The notes under the pieces were generated by a model. The model was not told where the DNA came from and ran no database searches. It saw nothing but the letters and a program-made list of their open reading frames with translations. DNA of 64,000 nucleotides, from contig JAFQTT010000003.1 in NCBI GenBank assembly GCA_017408885.1, positions 186,001 through 250,000 of the forward strand, given 5' to 3'. The position numbers and the translations under genes are program-made. Of the stretch, positions 1 to 9,383 are shown one piece after another (the stretch's first letter is position 1; each line of letters begins with the position of its first letter). Origin of the DNA: Methanocorpusculum sp. (GTDB lineage: Archaea > Halobacteriota > Methanomicrobia > Methanomicrobiales > Methanocorpusculaceae).

Positions 1-314
1 CAGACATCAGCCGCACGTGCGATAAGCGTGTCTGCATATCCATTGGCAACAGCAGAGAGCGTTTTCATACTGCACGGTACAATTATCATAGCATCATAAA
101 GAAAAGAGCCGCTTGCAACATTCGCTTCGAGACGCGAGTTGTCCTCGTAGACAGCAGGGTATCCCTCAAGGCTGATGTTTTCATATGCTGCGACTTTTTT
201 TGCGGCATCGGAGATGATGATATGTATCTCCGCTTTGCCGGAGAGGGCATCCAGTAAGCGTTTGGCATAGAGAATGCCTGAAGCTCCGGTGATGCCTACA
301 ACAATCCGTTTCAT
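1..314 (-). CDS. ubiX: UbiX-type flavin prenyltransferase, N-terminal part (partial)
   Basis: The reading frame opens at ATG 314 and runs off the left edge, so only about 104 N-terminal residues are present. It begins MKRIVVGITGASGILYAKRL and continues with IIVPCSMKTLSAVANGYADT. The GITGASG phosphate-binding turn and the PCSMKTLS segment are hallmarks of the UbiX/Pad1 flavoprotein family, which prenylates FMN to make the cofactor of UbiD-type decarboxylases. In archaea these enzymes probably serve quinone-like or other aromatic decarboxylations; the substrate pathway cannot be told here. Start choice rests on the conserved N-terminus. The C-terminal half is outside the window. Confidence 0.88.
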   Translation of the reverse strand, partial: MKRIVVGITGASGILYAKRLLDALSGKAEIHIIISDAAKKVAAYENISLEGYPAVYEDNSRLEANVASGSFLYDAMIIVPCSMKTLSAVANGYADTLIARAADV

Positions 315-427
315 TCTATGGTATATATTGGCGCTGATAGGTTATGTAGTTGGGGGACACCTTGGAGTGTGTTACCTACAGTGATTTTCAAAAATGTAGT
401 ACAAACAACAAACTAAAAAGAGAAGAT

Positions 428-1627
428 TCAGAAATCCCCAATCAGCCGTTCCTGCTTCGTCGGCCTGCTCACCCCGAGCACGGAAAATGCCGCAGCCTTC
501 ACTGCATCAATATTCTCCTCAGCCGCATACACCCCAAGCCTCCACTGCTCCTGACGCGTCGCATTCATAAGCGGCAGAAGCGGCACAAGATCCTCAAACG
601 GAACATAGTCATGCATGCTCTTCACCTTAACCTGCATCTGCATATCTTTCCTGAGCGGCGGAATATCCAGAATAACTGCATGCGGTTCGACCCCAGCGGT
701 TTCTGCAATCTCCGCATGGAGTCTCAGGTAAGAAGATGCATCAAGCCGTGTCAGCCGCGGCATATCAACCAAATCACGACCCACATACAGTGCACGCTTG
801 AAAAGCCTGCGGCTTCGAATCCGCATCATCAAATTGCGGGCGGCAGATGACGGAGAGGACAGAAGCGTCATCGTCCCTTCTGCATCATCCATCCGCATAA
901 ATTCATCAATAGTATCTTTAGTAAAATGCAGACGGCCTGCCGCAAGGAACATCTCCTCAGCGATTCTGCTTACATGATGATAATACACGGATGGTCCCAT
1001 CAGCGTGCGGGCAATTAAAAGCGACTCTGCCGCCGCAATTCCAGAATCCTTCAGGATTAACCCGTGCTCATCATCCATAAAGAGAGACTGAATCAGACGG
1101 TTTGCATCAAGCGTTCCATACGGCACGCCGGAATAATGCGCATCACGCAGAAGATAATCCATCCGGTCAACATCCAAATCCCCATGAATAATAGATGCCA
1201 GGCGGTGCTTTCCGGAAATAATTCCGGCAACCTCACGGATATCACAGCCGATTTCCGCTAAGAGCGGCTCAAGAGTATCTGCAAACGGCAGAATGTCATC
1301 ATGCGAAAACTCCCCGAACTCCGCTCTGAGCCGTTCCGATGCATGCGAATAGGGGCCATGCCCTATGTCGTGCAGAAGAGCCGCTGAACACACCATAAGC
1401 CGTTCATCTTCTTCAAGACCAACAGTCCGGCAGACTTTATCTGCGAGAGACATCGCACCTAAAGAATGCTCAAAGCGCGTATGGTTTGCCCCCGGATACA
1501 CCAGATACGCAAAACCAAGCTGCTTGATATAATGCAGACGCTGGAGAAGAGAAGAATCTAAAAGAGGAATGAGTTCGTCTGGAACTTCAATATAGCCATG
1601 AACAGGATCTTTAATCTGCTTTCCCAT
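428..1627 (-). CDS. HD-domain phosphohydrolase (dNTPase/SAMHD1-like)
   Basis: A 399-residue soluble protein. Near residue 86 it has LHDIGHGPYSH, the HD metal-binding signature, preceded by TRFEHSLGAM and followed by GDLDVDRMDYLLRDA, the arrangement of the dGTPase/SAMHD1-like branch of the HD superfamily. It probably hydrolyses nucleotides or another phosphoester; the substrate is unknown. I chose ATG 1627 over the GTG at 1636 because AGGTGG lies 6 bases upstream of it. The ATG overlaps the stop of the upstream FtsZ-like gene as TGATG, so the two are translationally coupled and may work together. Confidence 0.85.
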   Translation of the reverse strand: MGKQIKDPVHGYIEVPDELIPLLDSSLLQRLHYIKQLGFAYLVYPGANHTRFEHSLGAMSLADKVCRTVGLEEDERLMVCSAALLHDIGHGPYSHASERLRAEFGEFSHDDILPFADTLEPLLAEIGCDIREVAGIISGKHRLASIIHGDLDVDRMDYLLRDAHYSGVPYGTLDANRLIQSLFMDDEHGLILKDSGIAAAESLLIARTLMGPSVYYHHVSRIAEEMFLAAGRLHFTKDTIDEFMRMDDAEGTMTLLSSPSSAARNLMMRIRSRRLFKRALYVGRDLVDMPRLTRLDASSYLRLHAEIAETAGVEPHAVILDIPPLRKDMQMQVKVKSMHDYVPFEDLVPLLPLMNATRQEQWRLGVYAAEENIDAVKAAAFSVLGVSRPTKQERLIGDF

Positions 1628-3540
1628 CAGAGCCACCTGAACTCTGACTTCTTGTGAGTGTCTTCTTCATTTGACTTCTTCTTTGCCGAAAGCCTCACCT
1701 TCTCTCCGTAATCTTTCGGCATGGGGACGCGGGTTACACGGAGTCTTCCGTCATCATCCTTTGGTCTCTGCGAACTGCCAATGCGAACGGCAGGATCAGA
1801 GTCTTTTGGCCGCTGGCGGCTGCCGGCAGAAAATGCCCCGTCAGAATCCTTCGGACGCTGAGTACCTCCAACGTGAACATCAGAATCAACTTCCTTTGGA
1901 CGCTGAACATCGCCAATGTTAACTGCACGGTCAGAATCCTTAGGCATATCCTTTCGTCCAAGATCAGCCATGCCGGAGAGAACCATATCCTCATGCTTCT
2001 CACGCTTTGGAAGAGAGATATTGGAAGATAGCTGATTCTCGGCTCGTTTCGCCCCGCCTAAGGAAATCTGCGGATCGCGTTTACGCTGCGGTTTTGGTGA
2101 AGGCGGAGCCTGTTCTCTAACATCATTGAACACTGGTTCTGCTTTTTTCGGTGTGCTGCGGATTACGACCGGTTCGTCCTCAAAGAGGTCATCATCTTCA
2201 TCATATTGATATTCAGTCATATCTGTTTGAGCGGGAATTTCCAAAATGGATTCATCTTTGTATTCATCTTCAAAGACAGCATCCGGAAGGGCGTAAAGAT
2301 ATTCTCCAGCAGGCAGAACCTCTCCCGGCTCGAAAATCGCGTCATCGGATGCAACAGTTATCAGCGGAATTTCTACCTCTTCCTCCTCGAATCCATAAAT
2401 CTTCTGCATTTCGGAGTGGTAAGACTCATAAATCTCCTCGAGTTCTGCAACACGCGGAACGTTCTGGATTCCGGCAAGAACAATGATGACGCCAACATAC
2501 TTGGTTGACTTTACCGGATAATCGCCGGCTCTCATCTCAAGTCCTCTGATGCTGTTGTCAATCCACTTTCTGACCATGTGGAAACCTTTCATGGATAGCT
2601 CTTCGGAAGGGCCTGCAATTAATACGAGAGCCTTTTCAGCAGAAGTCAAATCACATGGAACTGATACTTCCTCATAGACGGCCTGTTTTGCGAGGTCAAT
2701 GATACGAGAAGTTCGTTTGTGCCCTTCATCAAGCATGTACTTCTCAACAAAGATTTTCTTCAGCCTTCCGGTAAGATTTGCAGGAAGTCTCTCTGTTGCA
2801 TAGCCTATGGACACAATATCCATTCCTGATAACGTGTTCAACACTTCGCCTGCATCGAGTACAACTTCTGCAGACTCAACACCGTTGTGCGTGACTTCTC
2901 CTGCACGAAGCAGAAGACCGACACGGCGGGCAAGCATTTCGTTGAGATCACTATATAGTTCAGATGTCTGACGGCGTGTCAGCGGCTTTGGAAGACCATC
3001 TTCTTTCAGTTCTGCGGCTGTTGCGGCAGCTTCGGTCTCAATTCTTCCAGACCATGTTTCATTGTCGAAGATAATCGAGGCACTTCCCATATTCCGAATT
3101 GCAGCGAGCTGTTCGGCAGCCCTCGCAGAGACTTTTGCACCTTCTGAACGGAAGGGCAGCGTTAGGATGGTAAAGACCGGATCGGGGAAAGCATTTTCAA
3201 GCTGTTCCATGAAGCGCGGAACAAGATCTGCCATGCGGCCTCCAAGACCTGCACAGACAAAAATTGCATCAACTTCAGACACCCCCTCTTCATGGAAACA
3301 ATCAGAGATGCTGGTTAAGTCAAAATCATCTCCGCAGGTGTAATCCTTCTTGGTCGGGTCGGATGGAGACAAAACATTTCTGCGGTTTACTTCCAGGGAT
3401 TTCATTGAGTGGATTACTTCAGTGTCGGTGTCGAAAACAAAAGAGCGTACGCTCTTCACTTTGCTTCGCTCGTCGTGAGAGTTTAGTGTTTCAACGATTC
3501 GGCAGCCTGCACCGCCGACACCAACAAGTAATGCACGCAT
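1627..3540 (-). CDS. Divergent FtsZ/tubulin-superfamily protein with repeat tail
   Basis: A 637-residue protein. The N-terminal 330 or so residues read like an FtsZ/tubulin GTPase: GVGGAG at residues 7-12, an FDTD segment at 36-39, LPFRSEG near 128 and VVLDAGEVLNTLSG near 227, which aligns with the FtsZ T7 region. The normally glycine-rich T4 loop is changed to CAGLGGRMAD (96-105) and the T7 loop keeps only D229 and E232, so GTP hydrolysis or polymerisation may differ from FtsZ. Then comes an acidic linker (about 425-480), a proline-rich basic stretch, and six 15-residue repeats (532-621) before a charged tail ending FRWL. A TATA-like box near 3572 implies an almost leaderless start at 3540. 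It may be a cytoskeletal paralogue rather than the main FtsZ. Confidence 0.75.
   Translation of the reverse strand: MRALLVGVGGAGCRIVETLNSHDERSKVKSVRSFVFDTDTEVIHSMKSLEVNRRNVLSPSDPTKKDYTCGDDFDLTSISDCFHEEGVSEVDAIFVCAGLGGRMADLVPRFMEQLENAFPDPVFTILTLPFRSEGAKVSARAAEQLAAIRNMGSASIIFDNETWSGRIETEAAATAAELKEDGLPKPLTRRQTSELYSDLNEMLARRVGLLLRAGEVTHNGVESAEVVLDAGEVLNTLSGMDIVSIGYATERLPANLTGRLKKIFVEKYMLDEGHKRTSRIIDLAKQAVYEEVSVPCDLTSAEKALVLIAGPSEELSMKGFHMVRKWIDNSIRGLEMRAGDYPVKSTKYVGVIIVLAGIQNVPRVAELEEIYESYHSEMQKIYGFEEEEVEIPLITVASDDAIFEPGEVLPAGEYLYALPDAVFEDEYKDESILEIPAQTDMTEYQYDEDDDLFEDEPVVIRSTPKKAEPVFNDVREQAPPSPKPQRKRDPQISLGGAKRAENQLSSNISLPKREKHEDMVLSGMADLGRKDMPKDSDRAVNIGDVQRPKEVDSDVHVGGTQRPKDSDGAFSAGSRQRPKDSDPAVRIGSSQRPKDDDGRLRVTRVPMPKDYGEKVRLSAKKKSNEEDTHKKSEFRWL
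1678..1947 (-). repeat. Six tandem 15-codon repeats in the FtsZ-like tail
   Basis: The DNA encodes six consecutive 15-residue units: MPKDSDRAVNIGDVQ, RPKEVDSDVHVGGTQ, RPKDSDGAFSAGSRQ, RPKDSDPAVRIGSSQ, RPKDDDGRLRVTRVP and MPKDYGEKVRLSAKK. The constant core is (R/M)PK(D/E) with a small hydrophobic patch nine residues later. Units are exactly in register with no linker. Such tails on cytoskeletal proteins often bind membranes or partners; that role is inferred here. Confidence 0.9.
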
Positions 3541-3594
3541 TTATTCTTCTGTACTATTTAGTGTTTAAAAAATATAAGGGTTCAGTGAGTGTTC

Positions 3595-4767
3595 TTAGAA
3601 AGAATCTCTCTTATTGGTCGGAGGATATGATCTTGGCGGAGACTGAACTGGTTTTCTTCTTCTTCCAGATATAACAAGTACCAGAATCACAAATACAATA
3701 AGCACAGCAAAGATACCGATACCAATTAAGACAACCGGAACATTCTGCTCCATGCTGATGATTACAAGATTGTCATCCCCCGAAAAGACAGTATGAGTTA
3801 CTCCGTTTGCAGAATATCCTTCATGTGATGCGGAGATGTAGATTTTTGTACCCGGTGCTGCTGTTGTTGAGTAAACTCCATCTGCATCAGTAATTCCGCG
3901 AATGTCTCCGTCGAAGTATATAACTGTATCAGCAACCGGTTTGTTATCCGAGATTGTTTTTACAGTAATGACGGCTGTTGCATACTTCAACTCAACAGTG
4001 ACCGGTTTGTTGTTTTCAGTGAACTCAACCTTTCCGGTGTATGTTGCGAAATTTTCAGACTCAACTTTGAGATCATATGTTCCGGCAGTGTAGGTTGCAA
4101 GCTGTGCTTTACCATAAGAATCGGTATATGCTGCAAGATTTCCGTTGATAAAAACAGCTGCACCGGAAACTGGAGCTTTTGCATCCGAGTAGACAAGAAT
4201 CAGCGGAGAGACACGAGATACAGAGAGCTGGACACTTAAAGAGGAGGCATCCTTTTCCAGGAATACTTCTTTGCTGTATGACAGATACGATGGGGCAGAA
4301 ACATCAACAGTGTTGTATGCTCCGCGAATCATAGAGGCATGGATTCTGCCGTTTGCATCCGTTTTTCCGGCAGACTTTTTGTTGATGGAAACATCTGCTC
4401 CAGAGACAGCTTTTCCGTCAGAGCCTGTGACAGTGATTAAGACAGGAGTTTCCGGAGAGAGATATACGGGTTCTACCTGGTTTGCTTCTTTGACGCTTAC
4501 AGTCTTCGTCTGCGGTATGTATCCGCTCTTCGAGACGGTGATGGTATAGGTTTCCGGATACTTCACATCCTTAAACTCAGCAGTTCCGGAAGAAGTAGTA
4601 TACAGAGTAGATGTGGAAGAGCCGGCAAACGTCACAGATGCACCATCAATAGGACTGTTCCCGTCTCCTGAATCAAAGACATCCACATAAAATGAGGAAA
4701 CTGCCGCCCCTCCGGCTCCGCAGAAGATGAGAAGGGATGCGAGCAGAATGATAAATACGCGCTTCAT
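3595..4767 (-). CDS. Cell-surface protein with four carboxypeptidase-regulatory-like repeats
   Basis: A 390-residue predicted exported, membrane-anchored protein. Residues 1-22 form a signal peptide (MKRVFIILLASLLIFCGAG). Four units of about 75-80 residues follow, each an immunoglobulin-like or prealbumin-like fold of the PEGA/CarboxypepD_reg type, with the recurring pattern P(V/I)xGAxVxxxG, a turn TDxxG and YxxxVxxxGY. Near residue 343 a hydrophobic helix (VLIGIGIFAVLIVFVILVLV) precedes a basic, proline-rich cytoplasmic tail. Such repeats usually display or stiffen extracellular regions; no enzymatic domain is seen. It lies 54 bases upstream of the FtsZ-like gene on the same strand, so cotranscription is possible but unproven. 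Confidence 0.75.
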   Translation of the reverse strand: MKRVFIILLASLLIFCGAGGAAVSSFYVDVFDSGDGNSPIDGASVTFAGSSTSTLYTTSSGTAEFKDVKYPETYTITVSKSGYIPQTKTVSVKEANQVEPVYLSPETPVLITVTGSDGKAVSGADVSINKKSAGKTDANGRIHASMIRGAYNTVDVSAPSYLSYSKEVFLEKDASSLSVQLSVSRVSPLILVYSDAKAPVSGAAVFINGNLAAYTDSYGKAQLATYTAGTYDLKVESENFATYTGKVEFTENNKPVTVELKYATAVITVKTISDNKPVADTVIYFDGDIRGITDADGVYSTTAAPGTKIYISASHEGYSANGVTHTVFSGDDNLVIISMEQNVPVVLIGIGIFAVLIVFVILVLVISGRRRKPVQSPPRSYPPTNKRDSF

Positions 4768-4809
4768 AAGTATGTATTATTTTCTCGCGAAAGACCATTA
4801 GTGCATCGG

Positions 4810-6324
4810 TTACTCAGCACCAATGCGTGAGAGAAGCATACCACTTACAGTGACGGGATGAGTATTACGACATAGCTCAATGGCCTCGCTGAGCCGCCAT
4901 TCCTTTTCCGCATAGATGGTAAGCATGGCTTCTCCTTTCCGTACAGTTTCTCCTGGTTTTTTGTGCAGGCGAAGACCGGCACCGTGTTCATTCGGCGAAC
5001 CGGCAACTCTTGCTATGTCGATTAATGCACGGTTTTTGACGGAGATAACCGCCCCATCTGCTGGTGCTAAGACATCATAGATGAATGGTCCAAACGTGAG
5101 GTCATCTGCTTTCACGTTCGGATCACCTCCCTGAATCTCAATAATCTCACGCATCTTGGAAAGTGCTTTGCCGTTTCGAATAAGAGCCATGGCCGCATCT
5201 GCTCCGTTTCCAACAGCAGCCTTTCCAGTCATTTCCAAAGCAATTCCTGCAATCTCACAGCTTTTCTGAACCAGAGAACCAGAGCCGTCTTTGTTTTCCA
5301 GAATGCGCAGTGCTTCTGCCACTTCAAGATTGACACCTATGTGTCTACCAACAGGAGCACCGCCGAAGGTAATCGCACACTCAACACGAATTCCCATACG
5401 TTTGCCAAGATCAACAAGCTGACCTGCCAGGACTTTACCTTCAGTCTCATCAGCAATTTTTGTGCCCGGACCTACCGGAATATCGATAACACATGTGTCA
5501 GAACCGACAGCCGCTTTTTTCGCGATAATACTTGCAAGCATTTTTCCGCGGCCGTTAATCTTCAGAGGATACTCACAGGAAATCATGACATCATCCGCTG
5601 GAACAATGTTGGTTGCTCCTCCCCAAACGATGACACCGCCTGCTTTTTCGGTCATCTGCTGAACTTCAGAAGCAGAGAAGGCAACTGGCGCTAACGCTTC
5701 CATTAAATCCGCAGTGCCGCCGGCACCGGTGATGGCACGTGAACTGGTCTTTGGTATTAATAGACCTGAAGAAGCAATAATTGGGACAACAAGGAGTGTA
5801 ATCTTATTTCCCGGAACTCCGCCGATAGAGTGTTTGTCAACAACCGGCTTTTTGGAGAAGGTGATTGTATCTCCTGAAGCCACCATCTCTCGCGTGAGAT
5901 ACTCAACCTCATCCATGTCCATGCCGTTGATATAAGAAGCAGTTATGTAGGATGTAACCTCGGCCTGTGAGAGTACTTTCTTTGTGATATCTGAAACAAT
6001 TACGGCTGTTTCTGCTCGAGTGAGTTTTCCACCATCTATTTTTTTACGAATGAAATCAAGTGAAGAAGGACGTTTTGCAGGCAGAATATCAACCCCGTCA
6101 CCAGAAGATATGCCTACAAACTGATTCGCACCGGATGTTAGAAGAGCAGTCCCGTATTGTACAAAAGTCTCAGAAACAGTTGCAGGGATTGTTGCTGATT
6201 TTCCGGTATTTGGATTGGTTATGAATATTCTATCCCCATCACTGACACCAAGAGCGGAGGCATCTGCAATATTGAGGAGAATGAGCGGTGATGCGATGTC
6301 GATGATATCTGCGGATAAGAACAT
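4810..6324 (-). CDS. deoA: AMP phosphorylase
   Basis: A 504-residue protein of the pyrimidine-nucleoside-phosphorylase fold. It carries KHSIGGVPGNKITLLVVPII, the phosphate/nucleoside-binding signature, and the archaeal N-terminal beta domain (LSADIIDIASPLILLN) that separates AMP phosphorylase from bacterial thymidine phosphorylase. It converts AMP and phosphate to adenine and ribose-1,5-bisphosphate, feeding the archaeal AMP salvage route with R15P isomerase and form III RubisCO; those partner genes are not in this window. It follows secY with an 80-base gap, so it may be read from the ribosomal operon or its own promoter. Confidence 0.9.
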   Translation of the reverse strand: MFLSADIIDIASPLILLNIADASALGVSDGDRIFITNPNTGKSATIPATVSETFVQYGTALLTSGANQFVGISSGDGVDILPAKRPSSLDFIRKKIDGGKLTRAETAVIVSDITKKVLSQAEVTSYITASYINGMDMDEVEYLTREMVASGDTITFSKKPVVDKHSIGGVPGNKITLLVVPIIASSGLLIPKTSSRAITGAGGTADLMEALAPVAFSASEVQQMTEKAGGVIVWGGATNIVPADDVMISCEYPLKINGRGKMLASIIAKKAAVGSDTCVIDIPVGPGTKIADETEGKVLAGQLVDLGKRMGIRVECAITFGGAPVGRHIGVNLEVAEALRILENKDGSGSLVQKSCEIAGIALEMTGKAAVGNGADAAMALIRNGKALSKMREIIEIQGGDPNVKADDLTFGPFIYDVLAPADGAVISVKNRALIDIARVAGSPNEHGAGLRLHKKPGETVRKGEAMLTIYAEKEWRLSEAIELCRNTHPVTVSGMLLSRIGAE

Positions 6325-6404
6325 ACTCTTCTATTTTGCGGGAAGAGAATTAAGCGTTTGCGATAAACAGCGGAAAAGAGCTATTTGAAAATGGGGTTGG
6401 TGGA

Positions 6405-7850
6405 TTATTCTTTATTGAAGAATCCACGCATGAACGGATACATTTCCATCATCTGTTCATTTGCAATCTGTTCATACAGACGATAAATGATGGAAACCGT
6501 AAGCAGAAGTCCAGTACCTCCAACGAAACCGATGATACCAAGCATGTTGGCAACAACGGAAAGGAGACCAATGAATACTCCGCCGATAACGGTTACTCTT
6601 GGAATGTATCTTTCAAGGTATCTCTCAAGTACAGCAGTGTTTCTGCGGTATCCCGGAATCTGCATGCCGGAGTTCTGAATCTGACGGGCAACGTGCTTGG
6701 AATCAAGACCTGCAGTCTTAACCCAGAAGATTGCGAACAGTGCACCGCCGAGAATCATGACAGTACAGTCAATACCAATACGGAGAATGATCTCCCAGAC
6801 TGCGTGACCAGCACCAGTGAAGTTCGAGAGCCACCACATCCAGTCCTGCGGCTGGTTGATTGGTGCAAGATACCACATCAGACCACTGACCGGAGTAGTT
6901 CCGTTGAACTCACCAAGGATATTGATTCCGAAGTTGGAGAGAATCATACCAACCATCTGGACGTTTGCCTGAAGCACACGGACTAAGATCATCGGAAGAA
7001 CGCTTGCATAGACAAGCTTTACCGGGAATCTTGAACGGGCACCGCGAACATTTGCATGTGCGAGCGGGATTTCAATTCTCGTCGATTCGACAAAGACGAT
7101 GACGAAGAATAAGACAACCGTCGTGATAAGGGCTAAAATCTGGAGACCGAAGTAGTCTATGAAGTTAGCACCTTCGGAGATGACCTGGAAGAGTCTCGGG
7201 AAGAAACCAGTTGCGAATCCATCAACTGAACCGGAATCAGACCAGTTGAAGAGACCATTGATTAATCCCTGTGCGACACCGGCAACGATGAAAAGACCGA
7301 CACCGGAGCCGATACCCCATTTGGAAACGACCTCATCCATGAACATGACGAGAACGCCTCCAAGACAGATCTGCAGGAAGATAAGCAGCATAACCACAGC
7401 ACCGCTGCCGCCGAAGATGGCTGCAACTGCCGGGTCAGCGGTCATCCATCCGCCGAATACGTTCGGAAGAGCTTCGATGAAGATCATCACGAAGATAAGC
7501 AGCTTCTGCAGACCCATATAGAGAACCTGACCACGCTGGTCAGAGGTGTTGATTTTAATCAGATCGGCACCGCGAAGCAACTGTAAAACGATAGATGCTG
7601 TAACAATCGGACCAATACCAAGGTGGAGGATAGTTCCCTGAGCACCGGCTAAGAGAGCACGGTAGTACTCAAAAATATCCACAGATCCAGAGGCGAGGCC
7701 GAATACAGGAATATTCGTTAAAATAAAATACAGAAGCAGCACCGCAGCGGTCCACATCAGCTTGTTTTTGAAGTGAACGTGACCCTCCGGTGGCTTAACT
7801 GCCGGCATACGCGACAGCAGCGGTTCCATTCGATCCAACAGTTCTCCCAT
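6405..7850 (-). CDS. secY: Preprotein translocase channel SecY
   Basis: A 481-residue polytopic membrane protein with about ten hydrophobic helices. It is the Sec61-alpha/SecY pore that passes unfolded proteins across or into the cytoplasmic membrane with SecE and SecG-beta, which are encoded elsewhere. Typical features are the plug-region start after TM1 (DIFEYYRALLAGAQGTILHLGIGPIVTASIV split by a short loop), the segment GIGSGVGLFIVAGV, and the cytosolic loop RIEIPLAHANVRGARS. It is the last translocation/ribosomal gene of the spc-like block, 22 bases after uL15, with GGAG ten bases before its ATG. Confidence 0.96.
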   Translation of the reverse strand: MGELLDRMEPLLSRMPAVKPPEGHVHFKNKLMWTAAVLLLYFILTNIPVFGLASGSVDIFEYYRALLAGAQGTILHLGIGPIVTASIVLQLLRGADLIKINTSDQRGQVLYMGLQKLLIFVMIFIEALPNVFGGWMTADPAVAAIFGGSGAVVMLLIFLQICLGGVLVMFMDEVVSKWGIGSGVGLFIVAGVAQGLINGLFNWSDSGSVDGFATGFFPRLFQVISEGANFIDYFGLQILALITTVVLFFVIVFVESTRIEIPLAHANVRGARSRFPVKLVYASVLPMILVRVLQANVQMVGMILSNFGINILGEFNGTTPVSGLMWYLAPINQPQDWMWWLSNFTGAGHAVWEIILRIGIDCTVMILGGALFAIFWVKTAGLDSKHVARQIQNSGMQIPGYRRNTAVLERYLERYIPRVTVIGGVFIGLLSVVANMLGIIGFVGGTGLLLTVSIIYRLYEQIANEQMMEMYPFMRGFFNKE

Positions 7851-7872
7851 GAGTTAGTTACTCCGAAAAAAT

Positions 7873-8298
7873 TTATTCGTAGGAGATGGCGTTGCCGCCT
7901 TTCTCCTCAATCTTTGCAACTGCGCTGGCAGAGAATGCTTCTGCGGTGATGGCAAGTTTGTGGTTAACCTGGCCTCCGCCTAAGACTTTCTCAACACCAA
8001 TCTGTGCAGCATCAAGAGAGATGACATCTCCTTCCTGAACTGCAATTCCGCGTGCAACGAGCTCAGGGACCATCTGGTCGATGTCCCCGATGTCCATAAC
8101 TTCCCAGGAATAGGAAGTCTTGCAGACGAAGCCGTGCTTTCCTTCGGTCTTGCCAAGAAGATAGAAGCGGGTAAAGTTGTGGTCACGCCATCCGGCTGCT
8201 CCACGACCTCCACGGTTACCTGCACCACGGCGGTTCTTGTGGGTTCCTCCACCACAGGTACGGGAACCTCTGTACTTTGAACGCTTGTTTACTGGCAT
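7873..8298 (-). CDS. rpl15: 50S ribosomal protein uL15
   Basis: A 141-residue basic protein of the large subunit. The N-terminus (RGSRTCGGGTHKNRRGAGNR) is the extended glycine- and arginine-rich tail that threads into 23S rRNA, followed by the globular domain and a C-terminus with VLGGGQVNHKLAITAEAFS. It assembles early in the central protuberance/L7Ae side of the subunit. It sits 5 bases downstream of uL30 and just before secY, the usual archaeal order. Confidence 0.95.
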   Translation of the reverse strand: MPVNKRSKYRGSRTCGGGTHKNRRGAGNRGGRGAAGWRDHNFTRFYLLGKTEGKHGFVCKTSYSWEVMDIGDIDQMVPELVARGIAVQEGDVISLDAAQIGVEKVLGGGQVNHKLAITAEAFSASAVAKIEEKGGNAISYE

Positions 8299-8303
8299 GT
8301 TAT

Positions 8304-8765
8304 TTACCTCATCTTGATAAGGAGATCGTTGATCTCTGCACCGTAGTAACCGAGAGCTCCGCCCTGGTTGTAGGTGCGCTTGGTGGTCTTGTATCCCTTA
8401 CGCGGCGGGTGCATACGGAGAACCGGCTTGAGTTCCGGAACATCCTTCATGCGGATTTCGCCGTTGACGATTGCTGCTGCAAGCTCTGCAATGTCTGCGT
8501 ATTTGGTTACAGACTTAACATACTCATCAGTGAGCGGCTTGTTGCCGGTAAGTCTTCCGCGGGTTGCAAGGATGGTTGCAAGAGTCTCTGCGTTGATTTC
8601 ACCGAATGCAACGTAGTCCTTGACCTTTCTGACCATACCAAGGTACTCCGGGGTCTCCGGGACAAGAACACAGTGGTTGATGTGGTGAAGACGGAGCATC
8701 TTTAAGGTCTCCTTGATTTCACGGCGGGTGTTGACAATACCTCTAACCTGAACTAATGCGTACAT
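8304..8765 (-). CDS. rpl30: 50S ribosomal protein uL30
   Basis: A 153-residue protein. The N-terminus (YALVQVRGIVNTRREIKETL) is the uL30 ferredoxin-like fold; the length of about 150 is the archaeal form, longer than bacterial L30 of about 60 because it carries the C-terminal L7e-type extension with MHPPRKGYKTTKRTYNQGG. It binds 23S rRNA domain II/5S contact regions. Its ATG at 8765 overlaps the last base of the uS5 stop, showing tight coupling. Confidence 0.95.
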   Translation of the reverse strand: MYALVQVRGIVNTRREIKETLKMLRLHHINHCVLVPETPEYLGMVRKVKDYVAFGEINAETLATILATRGRLTGNKPLTDEYVKSVTKYADIAELAAAIVNGEIRMKDVPELKPVLRMHPPRKGYKTTKRTYNQGGALGYYGAEINDLLIKMR

Positions 8766-9382
8766 TACTGACGACCTCCGATGCGGATAAGGTTAGTTTC
8801 ACGCAGTGCGTTGAAAGTTGCCTTTGCGTAGTTTAAGGTAGTTCTGGTCTGACCGCTGGTGTCTACCCACACATCGTGGATACCGGCGAGAGTCAGTACT
8901 TTCTTTCCGACGTCACCAGTGACAAGTCCGATTCCCTTCGGGGCCGGCTTTAAGGTGACAGTGACAGAGCCTGCCTTACCAGTAACTTCCATCGGGACAG
9001 AGTGCTTCTGACCGCAGCCGCATTCCCAGGATCCGCATCCACGGCGAACCTTGACAATGGACAGCTTTGCAGCGGTGATAGCCTTCTTGATTGCAGTTCC
9101 AACCTGGACATCCTTGCCCTGGCCGAAACCGATGTAACCATCCTTGTTGCCGATTACGACGACAGCTCTGAACTTAATACGGCGTCCGGAGTCAGTCATG
9201 CGCTGCATCATGTCGATGCAGAGGACTTCGTCAACAAGATCTGGAAGCATTGCGTCAACAATACCTTCCTCTTTGATTGGGTAGCCGCTTGCAAGGACTT
9301 CATCGAAGTTTGCAAACTCGCCTGCCATGACTTTCTTGCCAAGACCGGTGATTGGGACCCATTCTTCCTGCTCGTAAGCCAT
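8765..9382 (-). CDS. rps5: 30S ribosomal protein uS5
   Basis: A 205-residue small-subunit protein. It has the S5 double-stranded-RNA-binding signature ([20 protein letters not shown] region) followed by the S5 C-terminal domain with [20 protein letters not shown]. The archaeal insertion [15 protein letters not shown] is present, with several cysteines that could be metal linked. It lies near the decoding site and mRNA entry and affects accuracy. It begins 1 base after the uL18 stop and overlaps the uL30 start. Confidence 0.95.
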   Translation of the reverse strand: MAYEQEEWVPITGLGKKVMAGEFANFDEVLASGYPIKEEGIVDAMLPDLVDEVLCIDMMQRMTDSGRRIKFRAVVVIGNKDGYIGFGQGKDVQVGTAIKKAITAAKLSIVKVRRGCGSWECGCGQKHSVPMEVTGKAGSVTVTLKPAPKGIGLVTGDVGKKVLTLAGIHDVWVDTSGQTRTTLNYAKATFNALRETNLIRIGGRQ

Positions 9383-9383
9383 A

